DNA from: an uncultured Eubacteriales bacterium
Lineage (GTDB): Bacteria > Bacillota > Clostridia > Oscillospirales > Acutalibacteraceae
Assembly (NCBI GenBank): GCA_910580045.1
Contig: CAJTXF010000002.1
Coordinates: 21,518-85,517 of the forward strand
Length of the DNA: 64,000 bases
Direction: 5' to 3'
In this document: positions 37,114 through 44,654 of the stretch, piece after piece
How positions within the stretch are numbered: the first letter of the stretch is position 1
Layout of the letters: each line of letters opens with the position of its first letter
Notes under the pieces: generated by a model
What the model was told of the DNA's origin: nothing
Database searches by the model: none
What the model saw: the letters and a program-made list of their open reading frames with translations, nothing else
Translations under genes and position numbers: made by a program

Positions 37114-37200
37114 GGCTTAAACACCTCCCTGTAAAACGTTCTATAAAACAAGAACGACATAATTATCTTAAGCGACTTAAAAAAGCGGCTTAAAATTATA
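37114..37200. promoter_or_regulatory. Operator cluster and -10 box of the arabinoside operon
   Basis: Two tandem palindromes, TTAAG-CGA-CTTAA (37168-37180) and AAG-CGG-CTTAA (37181-37193), lie directly downstream of a minus-strand TATAAT (37195-37200). A bound repressor would therefore block initiation. Related GGCTTAA words occur at 37114-37120 and, inverted, near 37216. A separate dyad CGTTCT/AGAACG spans 37137-37156. The adjacent divergent LacI-family gene is the likely binder (inference). Confidence 0.5.
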
Positions 37201-37408
37201 AAAATTCATATGATTCCTCTTTAAGCCCGTGATTCTTCAAGCAAATAAAATGAAAAATTTTCAAAGAGTTTGTTCTCACAAATTGAAACGTATCAATTCC
37301 ACAGCACATATACCCTTTGTTTACAAACAATTTACTACAACCTCTTGCAAATGTCAACAACATTCTTCAAATGAAATTCAAAAAACTTCTGTTTCGTTTA
37401 CTTTTTTC

Positions 37409-37437
37409 TTGCAACTCGTCTTGCTTTGTGGTATACT
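37409..37437 (+). promoter_or_regulatory. Promoter of the LacI-family regulator gene
   Basis: TTGCAA (37409-37414), 17 bases, TATACT (37432-37437), with TGG immediately before the -10 (extended -10). Confidence 0.65.
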
Positions 37438-37510
37438 CCTTTATGTAACATAGGCAAAATTCAAAAAAACGTTTTATTCCAGATTATTTACCTTGATTGG
37501 AGGTGTTTTT

Positions 37511-38584
37511 CTGGGCATTAGTACAATCGTGGATGTAGCGGCCCTGGCTGGAGTTTCCGTATCCACGGTCTCCAATGTCATCAATCACAAGGGAACCACT
37601 GCCCCGGAAACAGAAGAACGGGTGCGGGAAGCCATACGGCAGCTGAACTACATTCCCAACACAGTGGCCAAAAATCTAAAAACCAGCCGCAACAATACGG
37701 TGGGTATCATCGCTGAGGATATCTGCGCCTTTATGAGCGGGCCTATTATTGAGGGAATTTCCTCTGTATGTGAAGCCAAAGGCTATACTGTGAGCCTGTG
37801 CAATCTGCGGCTGGAGCATCTATATCCCCCCCAAGGGCCGGCCGACTATGAACAGATGGTCCGCAGGCCAGAGTTTCTCCGCTCTGTGCAGGACAGCGTG
37901 ACCAACTTTCTCTCCGCTCGGGTCAGCGGCGTCATTTATGTTGGCCTGCACCCCCGCGATGTGGGAGGCATCCTGCCCCAGCTGCCAATTCCAGTAGTGT
38001 ATACTTATTGCCTCACACGAAGCGATGGCGACTGCACTGTGAATTATGACGACTTCCAGGGAGCAAAACTGGCAGTGGACCATCTGGCAGAGCTGGGCCA
38101 CCGGCGCATTGCCCTGATTTCCGGACCCATCAATTCTATCCCCACCCACAAACGCATGCAGGGTTATACAGAGTCTTTAATGGAGCATGGTCTCTCCTTC
38201 GACCCGGCTTATGTCTGCACCGGAAAGTGGAGCACCTCTGCAGGCTATCAGCACTGCTGCCGGCTGCTGGATATGGAATATCCCCCTTCGGCTATTTTCT
38301 GTATGAGTGATGACATTGCTTTTGGAGCCATGCGGGCCGCCTATGAGCGGGGAATCTCTGTGCCCGGCAGGCTCTCCTTGCAGGGATTCGACAACACTGA
38401 TTCCTCCCGGTGTGTCCTCCCTGCCCTAACAACGGTGAATGTACCCCTCTCACAGATGGGCAGAACCAGCGCACAGCTGCTAATGTCTCTTATGACTCAG
38501 CAGGAGGTGGAGGCACGCCATGTGTTGCTGCCCTGCACCCATGTTCTTCGCCAGTCTACCGCTCCCCCGGCGTGTGGGCAGTAA
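37511..38584 (+). CDS. LacI-family transcriptional repressor
   Basis: 357 residues from the chosen start. The N-terminal LacI helix-turn-helix reads TIVDVAALAGVSVSTVSNVI with the hinge YIPNTVAKNLKTSR; the periplasmic-binding-protein-like ligand domain follows (NNTVGIIAED to the C terminus). Start choice is odd: GGAGG (37499-37503) is ideally spaced, 7 bases, from a CTG at 37511, while no ATG or GTG exists in frame; a TTG at 37493 lies upstream of the ribosome site. CTG would give a normal N terminus (GISTIVDVA) and weak translation, suitable for a repressor. It most likely controls the divergent arabinoside operon. Confidence 0.88.
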   Translation: MGISTIVDVAALAGVSVSTVSNVINHKGTTAPETEERVREAIRQLNYIPNTVAKNLKTSRNNTVGIIAEDICAFMSGPIIEGISSVCEAKGYTVSLCNLRLEHLYPPQGPADYEQMVRRPEFLRSVQDSVTNFLSARVSGVIYVGLHPRDVGGILPQLPIPVVYTYCLTRSDGDCTVNYDDFQGAKLAVDHLAELGHRRIALISGPINSIPTHKRMQGYTESLMEHGLSFDPAYVCTGKWSTSAGYQHCCRLLDMEYPPSAIFCMSDDIAFGAMRAAYERGISVPGRLSLQGFDNTDSSRCVLPALTTVNVPLSQMGRTSAQLLMSLMTQQEVEARHVLLPCTHVLRQSTAPPACGQ

Positions 38585-38666
38585 TTGCAGGAACAAGTAA
38601 GACAGAAACATTTTTTTCGAAAGGCGGGCCTCAGTTTATGACTGTGGGCCTGGAATGGTGATATGT

Positions 38667-39926
38667 ATGAATCAAGAATTTTATGCGGGCAACCGCCAAA
38701 AAGTTTACACCCAGATGAAGCCCAACTCCCTGCTGGTACTGTTCTCCGGCATAGAGGTGCGCAAAACTAACGATGAGTTCTACCCCTTCTATACCAACCG
38801 GAACTTCCTTTATATGACCGGCCTGGACCAGAAGGAGACGGCTTTTATTGCCCAAAAGGACAGTGAGGGCGCTGTGTCTGAGAAGGCCTATATCCTGCCC
38901 CCGGACATGCTGGCGGAACGCTGGAATGGAGAGCGCATCAATCCTCAGCAGGCGGCGGATATCTCTGGAATTGGGAACGTTGGTTTTGTCAGCGGCTTTG
39001 AGGCCGAGCTGCACCGGCTGGCTGTTTCTGGCAACTATCAGCATCTGTATTTGGATTTGTTCCGGGTCTCACCTACTGACCGGGACGAGCCTGCCCATCT
39101 CCTGCTCAAACGGGTGCAGAGGGACTATCCTTACTTAATAATTGAGAACGCTAACACTCTTATCCGCCGTCAGAGAACCATTAAGCAACCCTGTGAGCTT
39201 GCCGCCATGCGTAAGGCCGAGGAAATCACTTGCGCGGGCATCACCGCCATGATGAAAGCCTCTAAACCTGGCATGTACGAGTACCAGTACAAGGCCCTAT
39301 TTGACTGCGCCATTGGCCAGTACGGCCCCCAGGGGCCTGGATTCCCCTCTATTATCTCTGCAGGTAAGAACAACTTCTGTATCCATTATTACGCCTACAA
39401 GGGTCAGGCTCTGGACGGGGATATGGTACTTAATGATGTGGGGGCCTGGTATGACTACATGATAACCGACGTCTCCCGAGGCTGGCCCTGCAACGGCAAA
39501 TTCAGCGATTGCCAGCGGCAGCTCTACGAGATGGCTTTGGAGACCTCCAACCACATGTTCAGCATCATCAAGCCGGGCATGAAAATGGCTGACGTGGACG
39601 GTGAGTCCCACCGGTACTGCGCCCAGTTGATGAAGGATGCAGGCCTATTGGATGACGTGAAGAACATCGGCAGATACATGTGGCATGGCGGCGCCCACCA
39701 CGTGGGTTTTGATGTGCATGACGCAATAGAGACGCCAGAGGTCATTGCGCCCAATATGGTGTTTTGTGTAGACATTGGCATCTATCACGAAGAGTTCGGT
39801 ATAGGCTTCCGGCTGGAGGATAACTGTCTGGTCACCCAGACTGGCTGCGAGAACCTTTCCGCCTGCACACCCCGCACCATTGAGGACATTGAAGACACTA
39901 TGCGTCAAAACTTTGTGGCGTTCTAA
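38667..39926 (+). CDS. M24-family metallopeptidase (Xaa-Pro aminopeptidase type)
   Basis: 419 residues with an N-terminal creatinase-like domain (NSLLVLFSGIEVRKTNDEFYP) and a pita-bread catalytic domain. Metal ligands: the two Asp in NDVGAWYDYMITDVSRG, His in HGGAHHVGFDVHD, and the Glu in HEEFGIGFRLEDNC. Such enzymes remove N-terminal residues preceding proline. No signal peptide. ATG 38667 is preferred by homology; an ATG at 38655-type positions is also in frame. It is tightly followed, 17 bases, by a EutH-type permease, so peptide hydrolysis and a small-amine permease may be linked. Confidence 0.9.
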   Translation: MNQEFYAGNRQKVYTQMKPNSLLVLFSGIEVRKTNDEFYPFYTNRNFLYMTGLDQKETAFIAQKDSEGAVSEKAYILPPDMLAERWNGERINPQQAADISGIGNVGFVSGFEAELHRLAVSGNYQHLYLDLFRVSPTDRDEPAHLLLKRVQRDYPYLIIENANTLIRRQRTIKQPCELAAMRKAEEITCAGITAMMKASKPGMYEYQYKALFDCAIGQYGPQGPGFPSIISAGKNNFCIHYYAYKGQALDGDMVLNDVGAWYDYMITDVSRGWPCNGKFSDCQRQLYEMALETSNHMFSIIKPGMKMADVDGESHRYCAQLMKDAGLLDDVKNIGRYMWHGGAHHVGFDVHDAIETPEVIAPNMVFCVDIGIYHEEFGIGFRLEDNCLVTQTGCENLSACTPRTIEDIEDTMRQNFVAF

Positions 39927-39943
39927 GTCTGGGAGAGCAGGAG

Positions 39944-41026
39944 ATGAATGAAGTATTGATGCTTGTAATGGCTGGCGGAGCCATTCTGGGAGGTTTGGAC
40001 CGGCTTCGAGGAAATAAGTGGGGCCTGGGAGACAAATTCGAGAGCGGTTTTATGCTCCTGGGCCCCATGGCCCTGTCCATGGCTGGGATGATTTGCCTCT
40101 CACCGGTGCTGGCCGATTGGCTGGGGCGGGTCATTGTGCCTCTATACCAGCGCATGGGCGTGGACCCGGCCATGTTCGGCAGCATTCTGGCAGTGGATAT
40201 GGGCGGCTATCAGCTGGCAAAGGAACTGGCCCAGGATTCACAGATTGGCAGCTACGCAGGTTTGGTCGTATCCAGTGTGTTCGGATGCACCCTGGTGTTT
40301 ACTGTACCGGTGGGCATGGGAATCATTCCCAAAGGCGACCGCCCCTTCTTCGCCAGAGGTATCATGCTGGGATTGTGCGCCATGCCCGCGGGCCTGTTGG
40401 CGGGCGGCCTGCTGGCCGGGCTGGGAATTTGGGCCTGTTTGTGGCAAAATCTGCCGGTATTTGCTCTAGCACTGTTTTTGCTGATTGGCTTGGGCCTGTG
40501 GCCAGACCGTATGGTGAAGGGATTCTGCCTGCTCTCTGAGGGGATTCGCTGGCTGGTGACAGTTGGACTGGTGCTGGCCGCTGTGGAATCCATGGCTGGT
40601 TGGAATCCTGTCTCCGGCATGGCCCCTTTGGAAAACTCTATGGCCACAGTGAGCTCAATTGGCGTGGTATTGCTGGGCAGCCTGCCTATGGCAGAACTCA
40701 TCCGGCGGGCACTGGTACGGCCATTCGCCTGGTTGGGAGCCAAGCTGGGTATGAAGCCCCAAAGCCTGACCGGCATGCTCCTTAGCCTGGTGAGCGCTCT
40801 GCCTACCCTTTCCTTGTATCAGGACATGGACGAGCGAGGCAAGGTGGCAGCAGGGGCGTTTTTAGTCAGCGGCACCAGCCTATTAGCGGCCCATATGGCC
40901 TTCGTACTCAGCACAGAACCCCAGATGCTGGGAGCGGTTTTGGCGGCTAAGCTGACTGGAGCTTTCGTCGCCTTCCTGCTGGTTGTAGGACTAAGCCGAG
41001 GAAGTAACGCTGAAACAGACTCTTGA
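39944..41026 (+). CDS. eutH: EutH-family (ethanolamine permease-like) membrane protein
   Basis: 360 residues, about ten hydrophobic segments. It matches the EutH family: N-terminal LGGLDRLRGNKWGLGDKFESG, LLGPMALSMAGMICLSPVLA, and the characteristic DPAMFGSILAVDMGGYQLAKELA. EutH proteins facilitate ethanolamine uptake. No other eut gene (ammonia-lyase, microcompartment shell, regulator) is present; it is paired with the M24 peptidase instead. The ATG has GGGAGAGCAGGAG just upstream. The substrate may therefore differ from ethanolamine. Confidence 0.82.
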   Translation: MNEVLMLVMAGGAILGGLDRLRGNKWGLGDKFESGFMLLGPMALSMAGMICLSPVLADWLGRVIVPLYQRMGVDPAMFGSILAVDMGGYQLAKELAQDSQIGSYAGLVVSSVFGCTLVFTVPVGMGIIPKGDRPFFARGIMLGLCAMPAGLLAGGLLAGLGIWACLWQNLPVFALALFLLIGLGLWPDRMVKGFCLLSEGIRWLVTVGLVLAAVESMAGWNPVSGMAPLENSMATVSSIGVVLLGSLPMAELIRRALVRPFAWLGAKLGMKPQSLTGMLLSLVSALPTLSLYQDMDERGKVAAGAFLVSGTSLLAAHMAFVLSTEPQMLGAVLAAKLTGAFVAFLLVVGLSRGSNAETDS

Positions 41027-41373
41027 TACAAAGGTTACTTCCCTTAGTTGTAAAATCACCCCTCTGAATTACACAAAATGCAGTCTGAAAAACTGTTCTA
41101 TGACACTAAAGGGCTTGTAGTCTGTGAATGGAGGCAAGTCCTCGAGCATATTCTTTTTATATACTTCCTCCTCCCCTGTCACTGGCAAACGAACAGCGGT
41201 GCGATAGCCTCACCCTAAGTCTATCGCGCCGCTGTTCGTTTGCTATTGCCCAAAGCCCAGATTTTTCAGCCCAACACTTCTTACCCAGGAGCACTTTTGA
41301 TATGATCTCATCTTCAACCACAAATTGGTACACACATATATCCAGTAACAGGCAGTAAAGGTACGGATTCTGC
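41027..41373. other. Gene-free gap between convergent eutH and SLH genes
   Basis: No credible gene. The main feature is the large hairpin at 41185-41243, annotated separately. Confidence 0.6.
41185..41243. repeat. Near-perfect 23-bp-arm hairpin
   Basis: The left arm 41185-41207 starts GCAAACGAACAGCGG and the right arm 41221-41243 ends CCGCTGTTCGTTTGC. The 23-bp arms pair with a single mismatch around a 13-base loop. There is no T-run on either side. It may be a bidirectional transcription block for the convergent genes or a repetitive palindromic element. Confidence 0.65.
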
Positions 41374-42435
41374 TTATTGAGCCGTATAGGCCTGACAAAT
41401 CTCAAAGAGCCTTTGAAATACTGCAGAATCAGAGAGCGTCATACCCCCAAAGATTTTTTCTCCGTTCTCTTGAGTTGTAATGAATCCGCACTGTTCAAGC
41501 CATGCGCCGTCTTTTACATATAACAAATACTCTGCATTACCTAGATAAATAGCAAACGCTGCCGGGTATTCTAAAAAATCTTCTGTCTTATTCCAGCTTT
41601 CGTCCGTCAGAAGGTCTTTCAGAAGAGCCGCATCAGTCTCGCGAATCGTATAAGTTGGAGAGTCCAGTAATCCCGTGACCGTTAGCCGATTGCTTTCCGC
41701 TCCCACGACATCACCTTTCCCAGGCCACTTTACTATGCCATCAAATCGGTATAGGATTGTTGCCAATTGCTCTCGGGCGACAATCCCCTGGGGCTCAAGC
41801 ATGAGGACGTTTTCTTTCCGCGTGCCATATAGCAGTCCTGCATTTAGGCTCCAGTTTATAGCGGGAATTGCCCACTGGCTGACTTGGTCAGAATCAGCGT
41901 AAGTCTCATAGGTGCCATCTTGATTGTAAAGAAGCGACAACCCAGTATGAGAATAGCCGTTCACCTTCACGAAGCTATAAAACATGGCAACTGCCTGCTC
42001 TCTGGTAAGGAAATCATAGGGGCCGAACGCAGTCTCAGAATATCCGCTGACCACCCCTGTCAGATAAGCCCAATCCACTGCTTTTTTATACCAGGCATTT
42101 TGAGGAACATCCTTGAAATTAGCAGACGCATCCACTTCCGGAGAACCGGCAACGCGATATAACACGGCTGCCAACATAGCACGGCTCGCTGCCTTTTGGG
42201 GAGAGAATGTACCGTTGCCAGTCCCAACCATCAGACCTTCCGAAATCACAAAATTGATACCGTCATAAGCCCAGTGGTGCTCCCCAGGAATATCCGTGTA
42301 TTCCGCCGCGCTTGCTGGTATAACGCATACTACCCCTAATAATACAACAAGAACCAGCGAAAGAATGCGTTTCCATCCATTTATATTCCGAGCCTTTCTT
42401 GAAATCGCTTCTGATAAAGGCATAAATCTACTCAT
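41374..42435 (-). CDS. S-layer-homology (SLH) domain protein, secreted
   Basis: 353 residues. A cleavable signal peptide (RILSLVLVVLLGVVCVIPASA) is followed by three SLH repeats (about residues 45-230, with TFSPQKAASRAMLAAVLYR, FLTREQAVAMFYSFV and GIVAREQLATILYRF), which anchor proteins to pyruvylated secondary wall polymer. The C-terminal 120 residues are an alpha/beta domain of unknown function. GAGGAG lies 9 bases before the ATG. It is the last gene of a BlaI-M56-SLH operon and is presumably under BlaI control. Confidence 0.88.
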   Translation of the reverse strand: MSRFMPLSEAISRKARNINGWKRILSLVLVVLLGVVCVIPASAAEYTDIPGEHHWAYDGINFVISEGLMVGTGNGTFSPQKAASRAMLAAVLYRVAGSPEVDASANFKDVPQNAWYKKAVDWAYLTGVVSGYSETAFGPYDFLTREQAVAMFYSFVKVNGYSHTGLSLLYNQDGTYETYADSDQVSQWAIPAINWSLNAGLLYGTRKENVLMLEPQGIVAREQLATILYRFDGIVKWPGKGDVVGAESNRLTVTGLLDSPTYTIRETDAALLKDLLTDESWNKTEDFLEYPAAFAIYLGNAEYLLYVKDGAWLEQCGFITTQENGEKIFGGMTLSDSAVFQRLFEICQAYTAQ

Positions 42436-42458
42436 AATTTATTTCTCCTCGGTTAATT

Positions 42459-42629
42459 TCATTCTATTCTGTCGGAAAGAAGCATAATCGCTATTTCCTC
42501 TTCTAATTGCACTTTTTCCCCAGTTGACAAAACCAAATCATATCTTCCATCCCTGTGCTCAATGATATACTCCATCTCAAACACAGAATCGTTCGTGTAG
42601 ATATCCTCCACCGGCGGGGCGAAAGCCGG
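42459..42629 (-). other. Read-through tail of the M56 gene beyond its TAG
   Basis: Directly after the M56 stop codon (TAG, 42630-42632) the same frame continues for 56 codons, starting PAFAPPVEDIYTND and ending at a TGA (42459-42461), 24 bases before the SLH start. It shows coding character, so the tail was probably once part of the M56 protein. Confidence 0.6.
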
Positions 42630-43592
42630 CTACAGCACAAACGAATACGAGAGCGCAACAAGGGTAACTGCCAATGTCCAGAAAGCGACCTGGCACAGTC
42701 TTGAGATTGAGCGCGAAGCTGCTGTTATCACTCGAAATCGCTCCCTTACATCGTCTCCGTCTTTCTTGCAGGCCAGCCTAGTAGTCAGCATAGAAGGAGG
42801 CCTCTGGCTCGCTCCATCCGTTCTCTCTAGGACACGGACAATTGTGAGCAGATACTCCAGCCTTTCTTTTTTGCTGAATTTCTCCGTAACCTTGATATCG
42901 CACCGGATTTCCAGAACCTGGCTCACATCCCTTTTTAAGAGATATACCGCTGGGTTCCACCAAAAAATGCAGCAAAACAGATGAACAAGGAATTTCACAG
43001 TCAGGTCATGATTGCAGAAATGGGTGTACTCATGTTTTAGAACGCAGTACAGTTCTTCTCCGCCATACTCCCGGTCGGGCAGACAGATATAATGCCGGAA
43101 AATCCCTGTCCCCATGGGTATATCTATGGTAGGGCAGATACACACTTTGACGGCAGGTGTTCTCCAGGATTCCCTCTTTACACGCTCCAGAACACGCTCA
43201 GCACGGGAGTCCCTGTTTGCGGCATACCACCTTGCCTTCCGGGCAACCTTCCAGCTTTTCCATAGGAACTGCACAATAAGTGCCACGGCAGCCACAGCCC
43301 ATATGCCGCATAAAACAAGCAGCAATTGAATTTTGGAATCTCCAAGCGTGATATGAGCTGTCCATACTGCCCTAAATACCGTGCTGTATGTATTGCGAAG
43401 ACCAACCGGCATAGTGAAGGGAAACTCAAAAACAGCAATGGCCCGAAACAGGCACAGGACATACAGCCCTAGAATTGTATGGACTCCGAAAGAGTAAAGA
43501 AAGAAGGGCTGCTTGCGCAGCAGATGAATTGCCAAGATAAATATGACGCTGAACACAACTGACATGGCGAAAGAAAAAACTGTCACGCTCAT
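42630..43592 (-). CDS. BlaR1/MecR1-type M56 membrane metallopeptidase, probably C-terminally truncated
   Basis: 320 residues. Membrane helices occur at the N terminus (VFSFAMSVVFSVIFILAIHLL) and near residues 35-120, then a cytoplasmic zinc protease with HEYTH (about residue 187) and a downstream EIRCD glutamate, then a helix near the C terminus. In known systems M56 proteins sense a signal and cause cleavage of the cognate BlaI repressor. The start overlaps the BlaI stop in ATGA, indicating translational coupling. A TAG ends the frame right after the last helix, yet coding-like sequence continues for 56 codons. So the extracytoplasmic tail, possibly the sensor, is lost or made only by read-through. 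Confidence 0.85.
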   Translation of the reverse strand: MSVTVFSFAMSVVFSVIFILAIHLLRKQPFFLYSFGVHTILGLYVLCLFRAIAVFEFPFTMPVGLRNTYSTVFRAVWTAHITLGDSKIQLLLVLCGIWAVAAVALIVQFLWKSWKVARKARWYAANRDSRAERVLERVKRESWRTPAVKVCICPTIDIPMGTGIFRHYICLPDREYGGEELYCVLKHEYTHFCNHDLTVKFLVHLFCCIFWWNPAVYLLKRDVSQVLEIRCDIKVTEKFSKKERLEYLLTIVRVLERTDGASQRPPSMLTTRLACKKDGDDVRERFRVITAASRSISRLCQVAFWTLAVTLVALSYSFVL

Positions 43593-44002
43593 TCTGCATC
43601 ATCCCTTGTGTCATATTCTTCAATGATTTCCTTCAAGTCACGAATCAAAGCGCTCATTCCTTCCCTGTCGCCTTTTTGGGTCATTGCGACGGCCTCAGCT
43701 TCCACCATTTCGCTGACACGAAGGCCTCCACGCTTTACCAGCTGGGAGTAATAATCTTTTTTAGAAAAAGTCGGCTGGAGCCGCCGGGAAGCCCGGCTGT
43801 TGCTGCGGAGCTTTATGTCTGAAACCTCCAATGCTCCTTTTTTCACAAGGGTACGGACAATCGCTCTCATATAATTGTCCTGCCATGTTTTTTCTTCGCC
43901 TTCCCATAAATCCAGCATTTCCTGGACACTGAGGGGCTTGTCTTGCTTCCAAAGAAATTTCATCACTTTCTCTTCCGTGTTTGTAAGTGCTGGGATGTTC
44001 AA
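43589..44002 (-). CDS. BlaI/MecI/CopY-family transcriptional repressor
   Basis: 137 residues from the TTG start at 44002, where AAGGTGAG lies 3-4 bases upstream; the open frame extends to 44041 without a better site. N-terminal winged helix-turn-helix (LTNTEEKVMKFLW, PLSVQEMLDLW, AIVRTLVKKGALEV) and a C-terminal dimerisation helix with the protease-sensitive region. It is expected to repress its own operon until cleaved through the M56 partner. The candidate operator GCTATA-TTTAG-TATAGC overlaps the operon's -10 box. Confidence 0.9.
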   Translation of the reverse strand: MNIPALTNTEEKVMKFLWKQDKPLSVQEMLDLWEGEEKTWQDNYMRAIVRTLVKKGALEVSDIKLRSNSRASRRLQPTFSKKDYYSQLVKRGGLRVSEMVEAEAVAMTQKGDREGMSALIRDLKEIIEEYDTRDDAE

Positions 44003-44063
44003 TGTCTCACCTTCTTTTCCTATTAGTATTTCCAATAGCAAAATGACGATTTATTCATCATTT

Positions 44064-44100
44064 GCTATATTTAGTATAGCCCTTGACGCAAAAAAGTCAA
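44064..44100 (-). promoter_or_regulatory. Promoter and dyad operator of the BlaI-M56-SLH operon
   Basis: Minus-strand TTGACT (44095-44100), 16 bases, TATACT (44073-44078). The perfect dyad GCTATA-TTTAG-TATAGC (44064-44080) covers the -10 box and is the likely BlaI site. Confidence 0.6.
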
Positions 44101-44189
44101 TAGACTTTCATGAAAAAATTGGTATTTTCTCAAATAAAGTTATTTCTATTGCTGCACTTGTACTAATACATAAATAATGGAGTTCAAAA

Positions 44190-44315
44190 TCACGAGCTTA
44201 ACAAAAACGACTTGGACTCCGCGGGCACATCCCCAATGAAAAGCATGAACTGAAACAACAATATAGCCGCAGCGAGCACAAATGTCGGTATAATCTTTGT
44301 CCAAATCGTTCACAT
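44190..44315 (-). pseudogene. Possible small membrane-peptide gene with TGA as second codon
   Basis: GGAGGGG (44320-44326) precedes ATG 44315, but the second codon is TGA. Beyond it the same frame reads a hydrophobic peptide TIWTKIIPTFVLAAAILLF and on to VPAESKSFLLSS, about 40 codons, with a regular stop. An alternative start GTG 44313 opens a different 55-codon frame without recognisable features. I cannot assign a function. It may be a decayed short peptide gene or chance. Confidence 0.25.
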
Positions 44316-44338
44316 AAATCCCCTCCAAAACAGAAAAT

Positions 44339-44369
44339 GCGGGATGCCGAAGTAGTCCTGGCATCCCGC
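44339..44369 (-). terminator. Terminator of the surface-glycan cluster
   Basis: Perfect 10-bp stem GCGGGATGCC / GGCATCCCGC with an 11-base loop. On the minus strand it is followed by ATTTTCTGTTTT, the right orientation to end the long minus-strand cluster whose last gene stops at 44655. Confidence 0.6.
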
Positions 44370-44654
44370 TCGATTTTTATGCTTCGTATATCTCTATCAT
44401 CTGGGCCGATTGAAGTTTACTCCTCAGACACTTCCTTACCTTTAACATGCAAATACCCACCACTTTGCTGGTGGTACTCTGTGCCTGCCAATCTCCTTGT
44501 CGATAACCGTGTGCGGCAAACTAAATTTGCCGGTTGCAGTTGTTGGGCATCATCCTGATTGAGGAGAAGGTGGGGAGCCTGGATTCCTTTTGCATCAAGA
44601 TGTAGGAGGATGAACTAGACGTTTTGAAAAAAGCGAGTTCAATCTCCAGTTTCC
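44370..44654. other. Gap after the glycan cluster, no recognised gene
   Basis: I see no supported gene. A short palindrome ACCAC..GTGGT occurs near 44457-44475. Short open frames on both strands lack ribosome sites and family character. Confidence 0.4.
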
